NCBI GenBank assembly: GCA_001556995.1
Contig: LSKF01000163.1
Location: 1 to 64,000 of the forward strand
DNA length: 64,000 nt
Origin: Erythrobacteraceae bacterium CCH12-C2
GTDB lineage: Bacteria; Pseudomonadota; Alphaproteobacteria; Sphingomonadales; Sphingomonadaceae
Reading direction: 5' to 3'
Position 1 is the stretch's first letter; each line of letters begins with the position of its first letter. Position numbers and translations under genes: made by a program. Positions 17,667 through 26,915 of this stretch are shown here, in pieces. Below the pieces are notes generated by a model. The model made no database searches, had not been told where the DNA came from, and saw only the letters and a program-made list of their open reading frames with translations.

Positions 17667-18856
17667 TGGACAAGCGCCAGCAGCGGTTTGCCCTGCTGCT
17701 GATGCTGGGGGCAGCAACGGGGGCGTGCGTTTCGGCGCCGCCCCCCTCGCTCCCGTCAGCGCCTGCGGCGGGCGCGGATTGCCGCAGCGTAGCGGCCAGC
17801 CTGCATTTCGATTTTGCGGGAGCGTCGGCCTCGGCCTGTTCGGTCACCGGTGCGCGGGAATTCACGCTGCTGATCACCCCCGAACACGCCCCGCCGATCA
17901 ATCCGAGCCCGTGGTATGGCTTCCGTTACCAGACCGATGGTGCCGCCGAGCCGGTCACGGTGACCCTGCGCTATCTGGGCGGCCAGCATCGCTATGCGCC
18001 CAAGTGGAGTGAAGGAAACGGAGTGTGGCGCGAATTGCCGAGCACGCCGGTGGATGAGGGCAAGGGTGTTGCATTCCAGCTGCCGCCGGGCAAGGGCATG
18101 GTCGCCGCGCAGGAGATCATCGCGCCCGTCGACACCAAGGCTTCAATGCAGCGCTGGAGCGCCGCGAGCGGTGCCAAGCCCTTCACGCTGGGCCGATCGC
18201 ATGATGGTCGCCCGATCGAGGCCATCCGGCTGGGCCGCGCCGATGCGCCGCGACTGGTGATCCTGCTGGGCCGTCAGCATCCCCCGGAAGTGACCGGCGC
18301 GATGGCGATGGAGGCCTTTATCGATACGCTGGTGGAGGATGCGGCGGGCAAGCCTGCCACCCTAGCCGATATTCAGTTTCTGATTGTCCCGATGCTGAAC
18401 CCCGATGGGGTATCGCGCGGGCATTGGCGCGCCAATCGCGGCGCGGTGGATCTCAACCGCGATTGGGGGATCTTCACCCAGCCCGAAACCCGCGCGGTCA
18501 AGGCATGGCTTGACGGGCTGCCGCCCTCGGTGCGCCCGGTGCTGATGGTGGACTTCCACTCGACCGGAAGGAACCTGTTTTACGTGCAGGGCGACAAGGA
18601 GGCTACCGCCGCGCAGCAGCGCTTTGTCGCGGCATGGCTGGGCGGGCAGGAACAGGCGCTTCCCGGCTATCCCTTCACCATCGAACCGACCAATGCCAAT
18701 CCCGGCAGCGGCACGGCCAAGAACTGGTTCCACGAGGCCTATGGCATCCCGGCGATCACCTATGAGGTGGCCGATACCGCCGATCGTGCCGCCACGCGCA
18801 GCGCGGCCCAGACCCTCGCACAGAGGCTGCTAACGGTGCTCGGCAGCGCGCCTTGA
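17666..18856 (+). CDS. M14 zinc carboxypeptidase lipoprotein
   Basis: Metallocarboxypeptidase of family M14, 396 residues. The N-terminus is a lipoprotein signal (lipid-attached Cys in GAATGAC, about residue 21), then a beta-rich N-terminal domain (to about 150), then the catalytic domain: zinc ligands His205 and Glu208 in HPPE, substrate-binding RGAVDLNRDW, third zinc ligand His298 in DFHSTG, and catalytic Glu367 in TYEVADT. All catalytic residues are present. The start overlaps the TBDR stop by one base (TGATG). As a lipoprotein it probably acts in the periplasm on peptides delivered by the receptor. Substrate specificity is not evident. It ends 13 bases from the convergent acylase. Confidence 0.88.
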   Translation: MDKRQQRFALLLMLGAATGACVSAPPPSLPSAPAAGADCRSVAASLHFDFAGASASACSVTGAREFTLLITPEHAPPINPSPWYGFRYQTDGAAEPVTVTLRYLGGQHRYAPKWSEGNGVWRELPSTPVDEGKGVAFQLPPGKGMVAAQEIIAPVDTKASMQRWSAASGAKPFTLGRSHDGRPIEAIRLGRADAPRLVILLGRQHPPEVTGAMAMEAFIDTLVEDAAGKPATLADIQFLIVPMLNPDGVSRGHWRANRGAVDLNRDWGIFTQPETRAVKAWLDGLPPSVRPVLMVDFHSTGRNLFYVQGDKEATAAQQRFVAAWLGGQEQALPGYPFTIEPTNANPGSGTAKNWFHEAYGIPAITYEVADTADRAATRSAAQTLAQRLLTVLGSAP

Positions 18857-18869
18857 GAGAGCCTCCCGA

Positions 18870-21152
18870 TTACTCGGAAATCCGCTTGGCTTTCCCGATG
18901 GCCTGCGCCGAAATGTCCCGCTCATGGAACGGCAGGCGGTTCCATGATTTGACGGCGTAGGCGCGGGTCTGATCGGCAAAGTGCGGGGAGGCCGGGTTGG
19001 TTGACTGGCTGTAGCTCAGGATCGCGTCTGCCACCGGGCCCTTGTCGTCGAAGCCGACGATCTGGATGTAGCTGGTGCCGTGCACCGGCACCAACCCGCC
19101 GCCCGGCGCCGGGCGCGCGTCCTGATAGTTGAGCACCCCGGCGGTGCCGGGGCCGCCGTGGATCGGAATCCGCTCCTCGCCGACGCGCCATTGCTGCACC
19201 TCGCCCCACGGCGCATCAAGCGCAATGCCTGCCGCCTCGAGCTCAGCCACGGCTTCGTTCAGCGCCGCCATCAGCTTGGTCCCCGCCGCAGCGGTGTTAA
19301 GATCACGCGGCGTGTTGATCGGATCGGCAGCGTCGAACGGCACCGCCCATAGGCCAGGAATGCGCGCGGCCTTGGCCCAGAAGGCGCGGAACAGCGCCGC
19401 ACCGCGGCTGTTCGCTTCGTAGCGGCGATCCCAGCCGGCGAGCGCCGCGCAGCCCCGTGAAGGCTCAGCCTCGCCCGCGCACAGTGCCAGCAGCGGCCCC
19501 ATCGCCATGTCGGCAGCAAGGCTCTTGTTGGCAAAGGCCAGCGCCTTGGCCCGCGCATGATCGACCTTGCCGCCTGCCAGCAGCGCCTCAGTCTCGGTGA
19601 AGTTCGAACGGGTGCGCAAGGACAGCGCGCTGGCGTGCGGCCCCAGCACTGGCGAGCGCGCGGCTTGCGGGATACGCGGATTGGCGATCCAGTAACTGTC
19701 GTTCGAGTTTGTGAGATAATCGCGCCGCAGCGTCGCGGCCTGATCGCTGGCGGGCATCAAGCCGGGCTCGGGCGTGCCAGCCGCCACGTCCCAATCGCAA
19801 TCACTGCGCGCGCCATCGAGCAGCGTGGCGAGCGATGCAAACAGCCCCGAGATCGGCGTCGAACAGGCAGTGACCTTTGCCGCCGAGACATTGGGCACAG
19901 CGGTCACATCGGCCAGCAGCGCATCGCCGTGGCGATCAGACGCGATGGTGTTCACCCACGGAATGCCGAGCGTGTTGCTCACCACCGTCTTGATCTCGCC
20001 GACGCTTTTCGCCTTGCCGATGCCGAGCCATGTGGCAATCGCCCGGCCATTGCCGCGGTTGGCGTCCTTGAGGGCAAAGGCGTTGGCGCTGTTCCATACA
20101 AGCCCGTTCTGGGGTGCCGCCACGACGGGTCCGAAGCGGGTAGTGTAGAGCGTGCGGGTCACCGCCGGGGTGCCTGCGGGCATGGGCACGGTGATGCTGC
20201 GCGGCTCCATGGCCACGCTTTGCCCGTCGAGCATGTAGCGGGTCGGGTCCGCCGGATCGAGGGTCAGCTGATACAGCGTGAAATGCCGCGCGGCGGTGAC
20301 CGTGTGGGTCCAGGCGACATCGCGGTTGAAGCCGAGCGTCGGGATCGGGGCGCCCGCAATTCCCACGCCCATCGCGTTGTAGCCCTCGGGGCCGGTGACA
20401 TGCAGCTGCCAGAAGCGGCTTGGCCCGTTCCACGGGAAATGCGGATTGCCGATCAGCAGCCCGCGCCCGTCAGCGGTCGCCTCGCCGCCGAACGCCCAGC
20501 CATTGCTGCCCATGCCAAGCTCATCCGGTCGGGGGAGCACGGCGGGGGCGGCGAAGGCTGTCTTGGGTTCTTTGGACGTAGGCGGCGCGGCATTGGCAAG
20601 CGCCGGGGCGAGCGCCAGCGAACTCGCCAGCAGCATCTGCTTTTCGGTGAGGCGCAGCAGATCGTCCATGGTGATGGGCCGCACCCATGCCTTGCCCCGG
20701 CACGCGGCGGGTACGCCTTGGGGCCCGACGTCCTTGAGATAGCGGTTGTAACCCGCGACATAGCCTTCCGCGAGCAACAGCGCCTCGCGTGCCTGCTGCT
20801 TGGCACCTTCGCGCAAGGCGGGGAGGTTTATCGCGGCACGGAAGAACAGGTCGGACGAGAGGTTGTCGACCTCCTGAAAGCCCAGCACCGCCTTGTCCGA
20901 CGGGCCGAAATGCAGCGACCGTTCGCCCGCCACCGTGGCGAATTCCTCGGCCAGCAGGCATAGATTGTCCTCGGCATAGGCATAGGCGACCCCGTACCCC
21001 ACGCCCTGCCAGGTGTTGGCGGCAATATGCGGGATGCCGTAAGTGGTGCGGGTAATGGTCGCTTCGAAACGGGTCTTGGCATTGGCCTCGGCCACCGGCG
21101 CAAGAACCAGCGCAGCGCAGCCCGCCGCCCAGAACGAAATCCGCATCGTCAT
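18870..21152 (-). CDS. Penicillin-acylase-type Ntn hydrolase (possible AHL acylase)
   Basis: Exported Ntn hydrolase of the penicillin/acyl-homoserine-lactone acylase family, 760 residues, normally processed into two chains. Signal peptide with core AAGCAALVLAPVAEANA; alpha-chain motif TYGIPHI at about 37-43 and AYAEDNLCLL; the new N-terminal nucleophile is probably Ser216 in GMGSNGWA, followed by GNPHFPW and a later beta-chain asparagine region. Family substrates include acyl-homoserine lactones, lipopeptides and other N-acyl amides, so quorum quenching is possible but not proven. AGAGGG precedes the ATG at 21152. No luxI/luxR gene is nearby. Monocistronic and convergent with the carboxypeptidase. 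Confidence 0.85.
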   Translation of the reverse strand: MTMRISFWAAGCAALVLAPVAEANAKTRFEATITRTTYGIPHIAANTWQGVGYGVAYAYAEDNLCLLAEEFATVAGERSLHFGPSDKAVLGFQEVDNLSSDLFFRAAINLPALREGAKQQAREALLLAEGYVAGYNRYLKDVGPQGVPAACRGKAWVRPITMDDLLRLTEKQMLLASSLALAPALANAAPPTSKEPKTAFAAPAVLPRPDELGMGSNGWAFGGEATADGRGLLIGNPHFPWNGPSRFWQLHVTGPEGYNAMGVGIAGAPIPTLGFNRDVAWTHTVTAARHFTLYQLTLDPADPTRYMLDGQSVAMEPRSITVPMPAGTPAVTRTLYTTRFGPVVAAPQNGLVWNSANAFALKDANRGNGRAIATWLGIGKAKSVGEIKTVVSNTLGIPWVNTIASDRHGDALLADVTAVPNVSAAKVTACSTPISGLFASLATLLDGARSDCDWDVAAGTPEPGLMPASDQAATLRRDYLTNSNDSYWIANPRIPQAARSPVLGPHASALSLRTRSNFTETEALLAGGKVDHARAKALAFANKSLAADMAMGPLLALCAGEAEPSRGCAALAGWDRRYEANSRGAALFRAFWAKAARIPGLWAVPFDAADPINTPRDLNTAAAGTKLMAALNEAVAELEAAGIALDAPWGEVQQWRVGEERIPIHGGPGTAGVLNYQDARPAPGGGLVPVHGTSYIQIVGFDDKGPVADAILSYSQSTNPASPHFADQTRAYAVKSWNRLPFHERDISAQAIGKAKRISE

Positions 21153-21214
21153 AAATCCCTCTCACATGGCCCGTTATCGGCCCTTGATCGAGAGACTATG
21201 GCAAAGCATCGGAC

Positions 21215-21253
21215 AAAGCAAAGGGGCGCTCTGCCGCTATGGCAAAGCGCCCC
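21215..21253 (-). terminator. Intrinsic terminator of the TorF porin gene
   Basis: GGGGCGCT (21223) pairs with AGCGCCCC (ending at 21253) around a 15-base loop. On the minus strand the stem is followed by TTTGCTTT. It lies 21 bases after the porin stop. The other strand shows ATTTTT, so it may work both ways. Confidence 0.65.
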
Positions 21254-21274
21254 TCATTTTTGGTGGGTCGCCGG

Positions 21275-22219
21275 TCAGAACGAAGCGGTGATCGAGAACA
21301 CCACGGTCGCATCGGCGATCTGGTTGCCATCCAGCGTGGCAAAGTTGGGCAGCAGATAGGCCCCATCCCCCGCCGAGATGTCAGTGTCGACATAGGCGAC
21401 CGACAGCGTCAGCCCGCTAATCGGGGCGATGTCCGCTCCCAGCGACCAATCGAAATAGCTGCCGGTCGGCGCCACACTGGTCCCGTTGGGGCCAAGGCCC
21501 GGGTTACCATCGGAGTAGCCGATGTGAGCCTTGAGGGTGATCGGGGTGTCGGCAATGCCATAGACCGCATCGCCGAACAGGTAGAGGTTGTCTTCCTTGT
21601 CACCCGGGTCGTTCGGGGCTCCCGCTGCCGCTGCCGCGCCGGTGAAAAACACATTGCCCAATGCTTCCTGCTTGGGCGCATAGGCGACCCCTGCAGTCAG
21701 GCCGATCGGACCGGCGGTGCCTGAAAGCTTGGCATAGAATTCAGCGAAATCGGTCTCGTCAGCGCCGCTCGGATACATGAACCAGGTAAGGCCGACATCG
21801 AGCGTGCCTTCACCGACCGGCATGGCATAGCCCGCGTAGATATCGAGCTCCATATTGGCGCCGCCGAAGGTGCCCCAGCCTGCAAGGTTCGAGCCCCAGG
21901 CGCCGACATAAGCCCCGCTTGCGTGCTTGATGGTAAAACCGCCCTGGACGGCAATGCCTTCATCGGATTGCGAGACGCCGCGGAAACGGTAGTCCGAAGC
22001 GAGCGTAGCGCTGCCTGCGATCGTGAATTCGGGTTCATCTTCCGCGCTGCTGGCGGTGTCGAGTTCAATCGGCTCGATGGTACGAAGCGCGACGGCGGTC
22101 TCTTCGGTTTCGGAAACGGGGGCGGCATCAGCTTCCACAGTTTCTCCGGCGAAGGCGGGAGAGGCGAGGCCAGCGATGAGGGCGACGGCCGAAGCAGCCG
22201 AGGCGAAACGAATGGACAT
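21275..22219 (-). CDS. TorF-family (Gcw_chp) outer-membrane protein
   Basis: Putative porin of the TorF/Gcw_chp family, 314 residues. Signal peptide MSIRFASAASAVALIAGLAS ending in PAFAGE; an acidic linker (about 22-55); then the family signature SATLASDYRFRGVSQSDEG starting the beta-barrel, and a C-terminal aromatic strand ATVVFSITASF. Family members form small barrels, and their solute is usually unknown. ATG at 22219 is chosen because GGAG lies 9 bases upstream and it begins the signal peptide; an in-frame ATG 36 bases further up lacks a ribosome site. Followed by a good terminator, so probably a single-gene unit. Confidence 0.85.
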   Translation of the reverse strand: MSIRFASAASAVALIAGLASPAFAGETVEADAAPVSETEETAVALRTIEPIELDTASSAEDEPEFTIAGSATLASDYRFRGVSQSDEGIAVQGGFTIKHASGAYVGAWGSNLAGWGTFGGANMELDIYAGYAMPVGEGTLDVGLTWFMYPSGADETDFAEFYAKLSGTAGPIGLTAGVAYAPKQEALGNVFFTGAAAAAGAPNDPGDKEDNLYLFGDAVYGIADTPITLKAHIGYSDGNPGLGPNGTSVAPTGSYFDWSLGADIAPISGLTLSVAYVDTDISAGDGAYLLPNFATLDGNQIADATVVFSITASF

Positions 22220-22402
22220 AAGGAACGCTCCATGAAGAGGGTTGGATCGTTCCACCTGCGTGCCGCGCGGTGCCTCTGTTTATGGTCGGGCTACCGTCAC
22301 GACTGACAGGCCTAAATACCGCAATGCACCATCAGCACAAATGTTTTGCGCAAACCCGTGCCCGCTTTCCTTTTGTTGCGTTGCAAACTTGCATCACCTG
22401 CC

Positions 22403-23473
22403 TCAGGTGGCGCGCAAGCTCTCCATGTCGATGACAAAGCGATACTTGATGTCGCTGGCCTCGATGCGTTCGTAGGCGGTGGCGATATGCTGAATTTGGA
22501 TCATCTCGATATCGGGAAGGATCCCCTTCTCAGCGCAGAAATCGAGCATTTCCTGCGTCTCGGCGAGCCCGCCGATTCCGCTGCCGGTCAGCACCTTGCG
22601 GCCCAGAAAGATCCCCGTGTGAAGTTCAGGCAGCATGTCGATCATCCCGACCAGCACCTGCACCCCGTTGATCTTGAGGAGGTGGAGATAGGGGGTGACA
22701 TCGTGGCGCACGGGAATGGTGTTCAGGACCATGTCATAGCTGCCTCGTGCCGCCCTCATCGCCTCCTTGTTGCCGGTGTTGAGGAACGCGTGCGCGCCCA
22801 GTTTTTCCGCATCGGCGCGCTTGCTCTCGGAACGGGAGAGCACGGTCACCTCAGCGCCCATCGCCACGGCAAACTTCACCCCCATGTGCCCCAGCCCGCC
22901 GAGCCCTGCCACCGCGACCTTGCTGCCGGGGCCGACTTTCCAGGTGCGCAGCGGCGAGTAGGAGGTGATCCCGGCACACAGCAGCGGAGCGGCCTCGGCG
23001 CTCGGCAGGCTGGCGGGCACCTTGAGCACGAATTCCTCGCGCGTCACGATCCGCTCGGAATAGCCACCGAAGGTGATGGACCCATCGCGGCGGTCCTTGC
23101 CGTTATAGGTGCCGGTCATCCCGCCCGCGAGACAGCTCTGCTCGTAGCCCGCGTGGCAATGCGCACATTCGAGGCAGCTATCGACCATGCAGCCGATCGC
23201 CACACGGTCGCCGACCTTGTGGCGGGTCACGTTCTCGCCGACCGCCGCGACCACACCAACAATCTCGTGGCCCGGCACGATCGGATAGGTGGTAACGCCC
23301 CAGTCATTGCGCGACGCATGCAGATCGGAATGGCAGATACCGCAATGGGTGATGTCAATCAGCACATCATCATGTCGGAGGCCCCGGCGGGTGATCTGCA
23401 TTGGCGCTACACCGCTTGTCGGCGAGGTCGCGCCATAGGCTTTGGTCGGATATTCGTTGGTCTGCGTCGCCAT
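22403..23473 (-). CDS. Zinc-dependent NAD(P)H alcohol dehydrogenase, YahK/CAD type
   Basis: Cytoplasmic medium-chain dehydrogenase that interconverts alcohols and aldehydes, 356 residues. Catalytic zinc site CGICHSDLH and GHEIVGVV; structural zinc cysteines CLECAHCHAGYEQSC; nucleotide loop GLGGLGHMGVKFA. The pattern is that of the cinnamyl-alcohol/YahK subgroup, usually NADPH-linked aldehyde reductases. The second ATG (23473) has a better ribosome-site distance (GGGAG, 7 bases) than the first at 23479. It follows an SDR gene on the same strand with 29 bases between, so the two are probably co-transcribed. Physiological substrate unknown. Confidence 0.88.
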   Translation of the reverse strand: MATQTNEYPTKAYGATSPTSGVAPMQITRRGLRHDDVLIDITHCGICHSDLHASRNDWGVTTYPIVPGHEIVGVVAAVGENVTRHKVGDRVAIGCMVDSCLECAHCHAGYEQSCLAGGMTGTYNGKDRRDGSITFGGYSERIVTREEFVLKVPASLPSAEAAPLLCAGITSYSPLRTWKVGPGSKVAVAGLGGLGHMGVKFAVAMGAEVTVLSRSESKRADAEKLGAHAFLNTGNKEAMRAARGSYDMVLNTIPVRHDVTPYLHLLKINGVQVLVGMIDMLPELHTGIFLGRKVLTGSGIGGLAETQEMLDFCAEKGILPDIEMIQIQHIATAYERIEASDIKYRFVIDMESLRAT

Positions 23474-23502
23474 TGTCATTCTCCCTTTGAACCCTTGTCC
23501 GA

Positions 23503-24297
23503 TTACTTCGGCGGCATCCGGATCGCCCCGTCCAGGCGGAACTGGTGGCCGTTGATGTAGCTGTTGCGGGCGATCTCTAGCACCAGCGACGCGAATTCTT
23601 CCGGTTCACCGAGGCGCTTGGGGAAGGGCACACTGGCGTTCAATTGCGCCCACATCGGCGGATTGCGGTCCTTCATCCCCAGCATCAGCGGGGTGGCGAA
23701 GATACCGGGCATCACTGAGTTCACGCGGATGCCCATATCCATCAGATCGCGCGCCATAGGGAGGACGAGGCCATTCACCCCAGCCTTGCAGCTGCCATAG
23801 ATGACCTGCCCGATCTGCCCATCCTGCGCCGCGACACTGGCGGTGAGGATGATGCAGCCGCGCTCGCCATCATCATTCACGGGATCGGCATTGGCCATGC
23901 CCAGCGCCGAGATACTGGCGACGCGGTAACTCGCCACCAGTATGCCCTCGGCCCCGAAGGCATAATCCTCGGTCGAGAGCCGCTTGTAGGCACCTGTCTC
24001 CTTGTCCCACCCCAGCGTCTTGCCGCGCCGCGACGCCATCGCGCAGTGCAGCGTCACGCGTTCTTGCCCGTTGGCGGCGCGAGCTGCGGCGAAGCCGGCC
24101 TCGACGCTGGCTTCGTCCATAATGTCGACATGGTGGAACGTGCCGCCGATCGCGGCGGCATGAGCCTCGCCATCGGCATCATTGATGTCGAAAATCGCGA
24201 CTTTCATGCCCGCCGCGGCGAAGGCGGCTGCGCTTGCCTTGCCGAGGCCCGATGCCCCGCCGGTGACCACTGCTGCCATGCCTGGTTCGATTTTCAT
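23503..24297 (-). CDS. SDR oxidoreductase, 3-hydroxyacyl-CoA dehydrogenase-like
   Basis: Short-chain dehydrogenase/reductase, 264 residues. Cofactor loop TGGASGLGKA at 12-21, acidic residue after beta-2 (FDIND, pointing to NAD rather than NADP), catalytic Ser in ILTASVAA, and the YGSCK motif (Tyr and Lys). The usual NNAG segment is replaced by CAMAS. It resembles the type-2 3-hydroxyacyl-CoA dehydrogenases used in fatty-acid or steroid oxidation; substrate uncertain. GGGAGAAGAGG lies just upstream of the ATG. First gene of a likely two-gene unit with the alcohol dehydrogenase, and divergent from the phytase operon. Confidence 0.85.
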   Translation of the reverse strand: MKIEPGMAAVVTGGASGLGKASAAAFAAAGMKVAIFDINDADGEAHAAAIGGTFHHVDIMDEASVEAGFAAARAANGQERVTLHCAMASRRGKTLGWDKETGAYKRLSTEDYAFGAEGILVASYRVASISALGMANADPVNDDGERGCIILTASVAAQDGQIGQVIYGSCKAGVNGLVLPMARDLMDMGIRVNSVMPGIFATPLMLGMKDRNPPMWAQLNASVPFPKRLGEPEEFASLVLEIARNSYINGHQFRLDGAIRMPPK

Positions 24298-24412
24298 GCG
24301 CCTCTTCTCCCAAACGACTTTTGCTTTTTGTTAGGCGCAATGCAGCGTCTGCACCACCGGTTCAATTGCGGCATTCTGGCAACAGGTTTGCGGAATCTTG
24401 CGCGGTGCACCC

Positions 24413-24430
24413 CTGTCACCGTTCCGTCAC
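24413..24430 (+). promoter_or_regulatory. Pho box (PhoB-binding site)
   Basis: CTGTCAC, four bases, CCGTCAC: two 7-base direct repeats with an 11-bp period, matching the PhoB consensus CTGTCAT-N4-CTGTCAT in 12 of 14 positions (6 of 7 in the first repeat, 5 to 6 in the second). It is 90 bases upstream of the TBDR start in front of a phytase and PhoX operon, exactly where PhoB control is expected. Confidence 0.75.
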
Positions 24431-24445
24431 CACCGCGACATGGCG

Positions 24446-24452
24446 CTGTCAC
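24446..24452 (+). promoter_or_regulatory. Third Pho-box half-site in phase
   Basis: CTGTCAC again, starting 22 bases (two 11-bp periods) after the second repeat, so a second PhoB dimer could bind with one degenerate half-site between. Confidence 0.55.
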
Positions 24453-24519
24453 GACGTCAGATTAGGCGCGGCCCCATCGCGGCACCGATCGTCGGAAGAC
24501 CGCAGGGGGAATAGTTTCC

Positions 24520-26889
24520 ATGATCCGCACTCGCCTGTTTGCTGGCAGCGCTGCTGTTGCCGTTGCCACTGTTCTGTCCGCCCCGGCCTTTGCTGCCGAC
24601 GCCGCTGAGCCCAACCTCGCCATCACCGCGCAAGCGGGCGGAGCGGCTGCGCAGAGCGAAGAGGGCGAAGACGATCAGATTCTCACCGCCAAAGAAATCG
24701 TCGTGCAGGGCGACATCGGTTTCCGCAATCGCTCCGATGCGGCCGAGCCCGTCCTGGTTTATGACGAAGAATATTTCCGCCGCTTCGAACCGCTCACTGC
24801 TGGCGATGCCTTGAAGCGCGTCCCGGGCGTGACGTTCCTGTCGGACGTGATCGAAAGCGACGGCGCCCGTCTGCGCGGTCTCGACCCGGGCTACACCCAA
24901 ATCCTCATCAACGGCGAGCGCGTGCCCGGCGGCCAATCGGACCGTTCGTTCTTCCTCGATCGCATTCCGGGCGAACTGATCTCGCGCGTGGAAATTGTGC
25001 GCTCGTCCTCGGCCCGCCGCACCGGTGACGCGGTGGCTGGTTCGCTCAACATCGTGCTGCGCGATGGCTTCACGTTCGATGGTGGTTACGTCCGCGCGGG
25101 CGGCCTGCTGTTCGATGACGGTGAAGTAAAGCCGAGCGGCGGCTTTTATTACGGCGGTGACCTTGCGGGTGGGCGCTTCCTGATCGGGGCAAACGTCCAG
25201 GGCCGATACAACCCCAAAGAAAAGTCGAGCCTGCGCTATAGCGACAGCCCCGAAAACAACCCCAACTTCGCGACCGAGGATTTCGACAACCGCGAAGACC
25301 AGACCGACACGCGCGACGGCACCGATTACGCCTTCAACGCCAGTTGGGGGATCGAGACGGAATCGACCGAATTCGAAATCCTCGGCAACTTCGTCCGCAC
25401 CGAGCGCGTGGAGGATGAGCGTTCGTTCGAATACAACAGCCCAACCGCGATCAACGGCCCCGTCCGCGCCACCCCGGCGGGCAACCTTCTGACCGACAAT
25501 GCCAACGTCAACGACATCACCACGGAAAGCTGGTCATTGATTGCCAAGCTTGATCACGAATGGACCCTCGGCGAAACCAAGCTGCGGGTCGGCTATGCCA
25601 GCTTCGACGATTTTCAGGACGAGTTCGAATACGAGGTCGATTTTGATCGCACTTTGCCCCGCTTTACGGGGGATCTGTCGGTGCTCGACATCGAAGACAC
25701 GGAATTCTTCGTCAACCTCGAGCATGAATTCGATCTGACGGAAGAGCTGGAACTCGCGATTGGCGGCTTCCTCCAGAACAAGGATCGCGACACGGCGTTG
25801 CTTGCAGTGCGCAGCCGGTTCAACCTGACCGCCGCCAACCGGCAGGGCTATGATCAATTCACCCGCAACCCGGCTGAATTCGTACCCAACCCCTTCCCGC
25901 CGCTGACCGGCGGGCTGAGCACCATTCAGGAAGACCGCCGCGATCTCTACGCGCTGATCGAGGGCGAGTACGACAATCTTACCTTTGAAGTCGGGATCCG
26001 CTGGGAAAACACCACAGCCAACATCGAAGGGCTCGAAAACGAGTACGACGAATTCCTTCCCTCGGCCTCGCTCAAGTACGAGATCGGCGATGGCCGGATC
26101 ACCGCGTCAGTAGCGCGCACCCTGCGCCGCCCGCGCTTCGACTTCATCTTCTCAGGGCTGCTCGAAGCCGAGCTGGGCGACAACGATTTCCAGGGCAACC
26201 CCTTCCTTGCGCCGGAAACCTCGTGGGGCGGCGATCTTGGCTATGAGCACAAGATCGGCAAGAGCGGCGTCATCGGCGTCAACGTGTTCTACCGCAACGT
26301 GACGAACCTGACCGAAATTGCCACCGTGCTCGACGCGCAGGGGCGTCCGGTTGAAGGCTCTGAAGGCGAGGGCACCTTCATCTTCACCCCGCGCAATACC
26401 GGCGATGGCGAAGTCTACGGGATCGAATTTGACGCCTCGTTCGACCTTGGCTTTATCGGCCTGCCCGATACCGGCGTGTTCGGGAACCTCGCGCTGCTCG
26501 ACAGCACCATCGAGGACGAATTCGGCGAGCGCCAGTTCAATGACCAGTCCGAATATGTCTACAACTTCGGCGTGATCCAGAACCTGCCTGATTTCGGTGC
26601 CGCCTTCGGTGCGACGTACCGCAAGCAGGGCGAAGCTTTTGGCCGTGTGGTGGGCGAAGAGATCTTCACCCGCTACGGCGCCGACCTCGAAATCTTCATC
26701 GAGAAGCGTTTCGGCGACAGCTTCACGATCCGTGCGGTGGGCTCGAACCTGCTTGACGGGACCAAGGACGAAGACTTCAACAAGTTCAATACCGTCGAAG
26801 AGCAGTTCGCCCGCGAATTCGACGAATACGAAGTGGAAAGCGAACGCGCCGGGCCGGTGTTCCAGCTGGTTGCTCGCTACGCTTTCTGA
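24520..26889 (+). CDS. TonB-dependent receptor of the phytate/phosphate operon
   Basis: Outer-membrane TonB-dependent transporter, 789 residues. Signal peptide MIRTRLFAGSAAVAVATVLS ending in APAFAA; TonB-box-like KEIVVQGD; plug with GDALKRVPGVTFL, RGLDPGYTQILINGERV and SSSARRTGDAVAGSLN; acidic barrel ending in VFQLVARYAF. The gene just downstream is a beta-propeller phytase, and pairing of a TBDR with this phytase is a known alphaproteobacterial arrangement, so the likely ligand is phytate or lower inositol phosphates. AGGGGGAA precedes the ATG. Pho boxes upstream predict induction by phosphate starvation. Confidence 0.9.
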   Translation: MIRTRLFAGSAAVAVATVLSAPAFAADAAEPNLAITAQAGGAAAQSEEGEDDQILTAKEIVVQGDIGFRNRSDAAEPVLVYDEEYFRRFEPLTAGDALKRVPGVTFLSDVIESDGARLRGLDPGYTQILINGERVPGGQSDRSFFLDRIPGELISRVEIVRSSSARRTGDAVAGSLNIVLRDGFTFDGGYVRAGGLLFDDGEVKPSGGFYYGGDLAGGRFLIGANVQGRYNPKEKSSLRYSDSPENNPNFATEDFDNREDQTDTRDGTDYAFNASWGIETESTEFEILGNFVRTERVEDERSFEYNSPTAINGPVRATPAGNLLTDNANVNDITTESWSLIAKLDHEWTLGETKLRVGYASFDDFQDEFEYEVDFDRTLPRFTGDLSVLDIEDTEFFVNLEHEFDLTEELELAIGGFLQNKDRDTALLAVRSRFNLTAANRQGYDQFTRNPAEFVPNPFPPLTGGLSTIQEDRRDLYALIEGEYDNLTFEVGIRWENTTANIEGLENEYDEFLPSASLKYEIGDGRITASVARTLRRPRFDFIFSGLLEAELGDNDFQGNPFLAPETSWGGDLGYEHKIGKSGVIGVNVFYRNVTNLTEIATVLDAQGRPVEGSEGEGTFIFTPRNTGDGEVYGIEFDASFDLGFIGLPDTGVFGNLALLDSTIEDEFGERQFNDQSEYVYNFGVIQNLPDFGAAFGATYRKQGEAFGRVVGEEIFTRYGADLEIFIEKRFGDSFTIRAVGSNLLDGTKDEDFNKFNTVEEQFAREFDEYEVESERAGPVFQLVARYAF

Positions 26890-26915
26890 TTGAGAGCGAA
26901 AGAGGACACAAAGCC

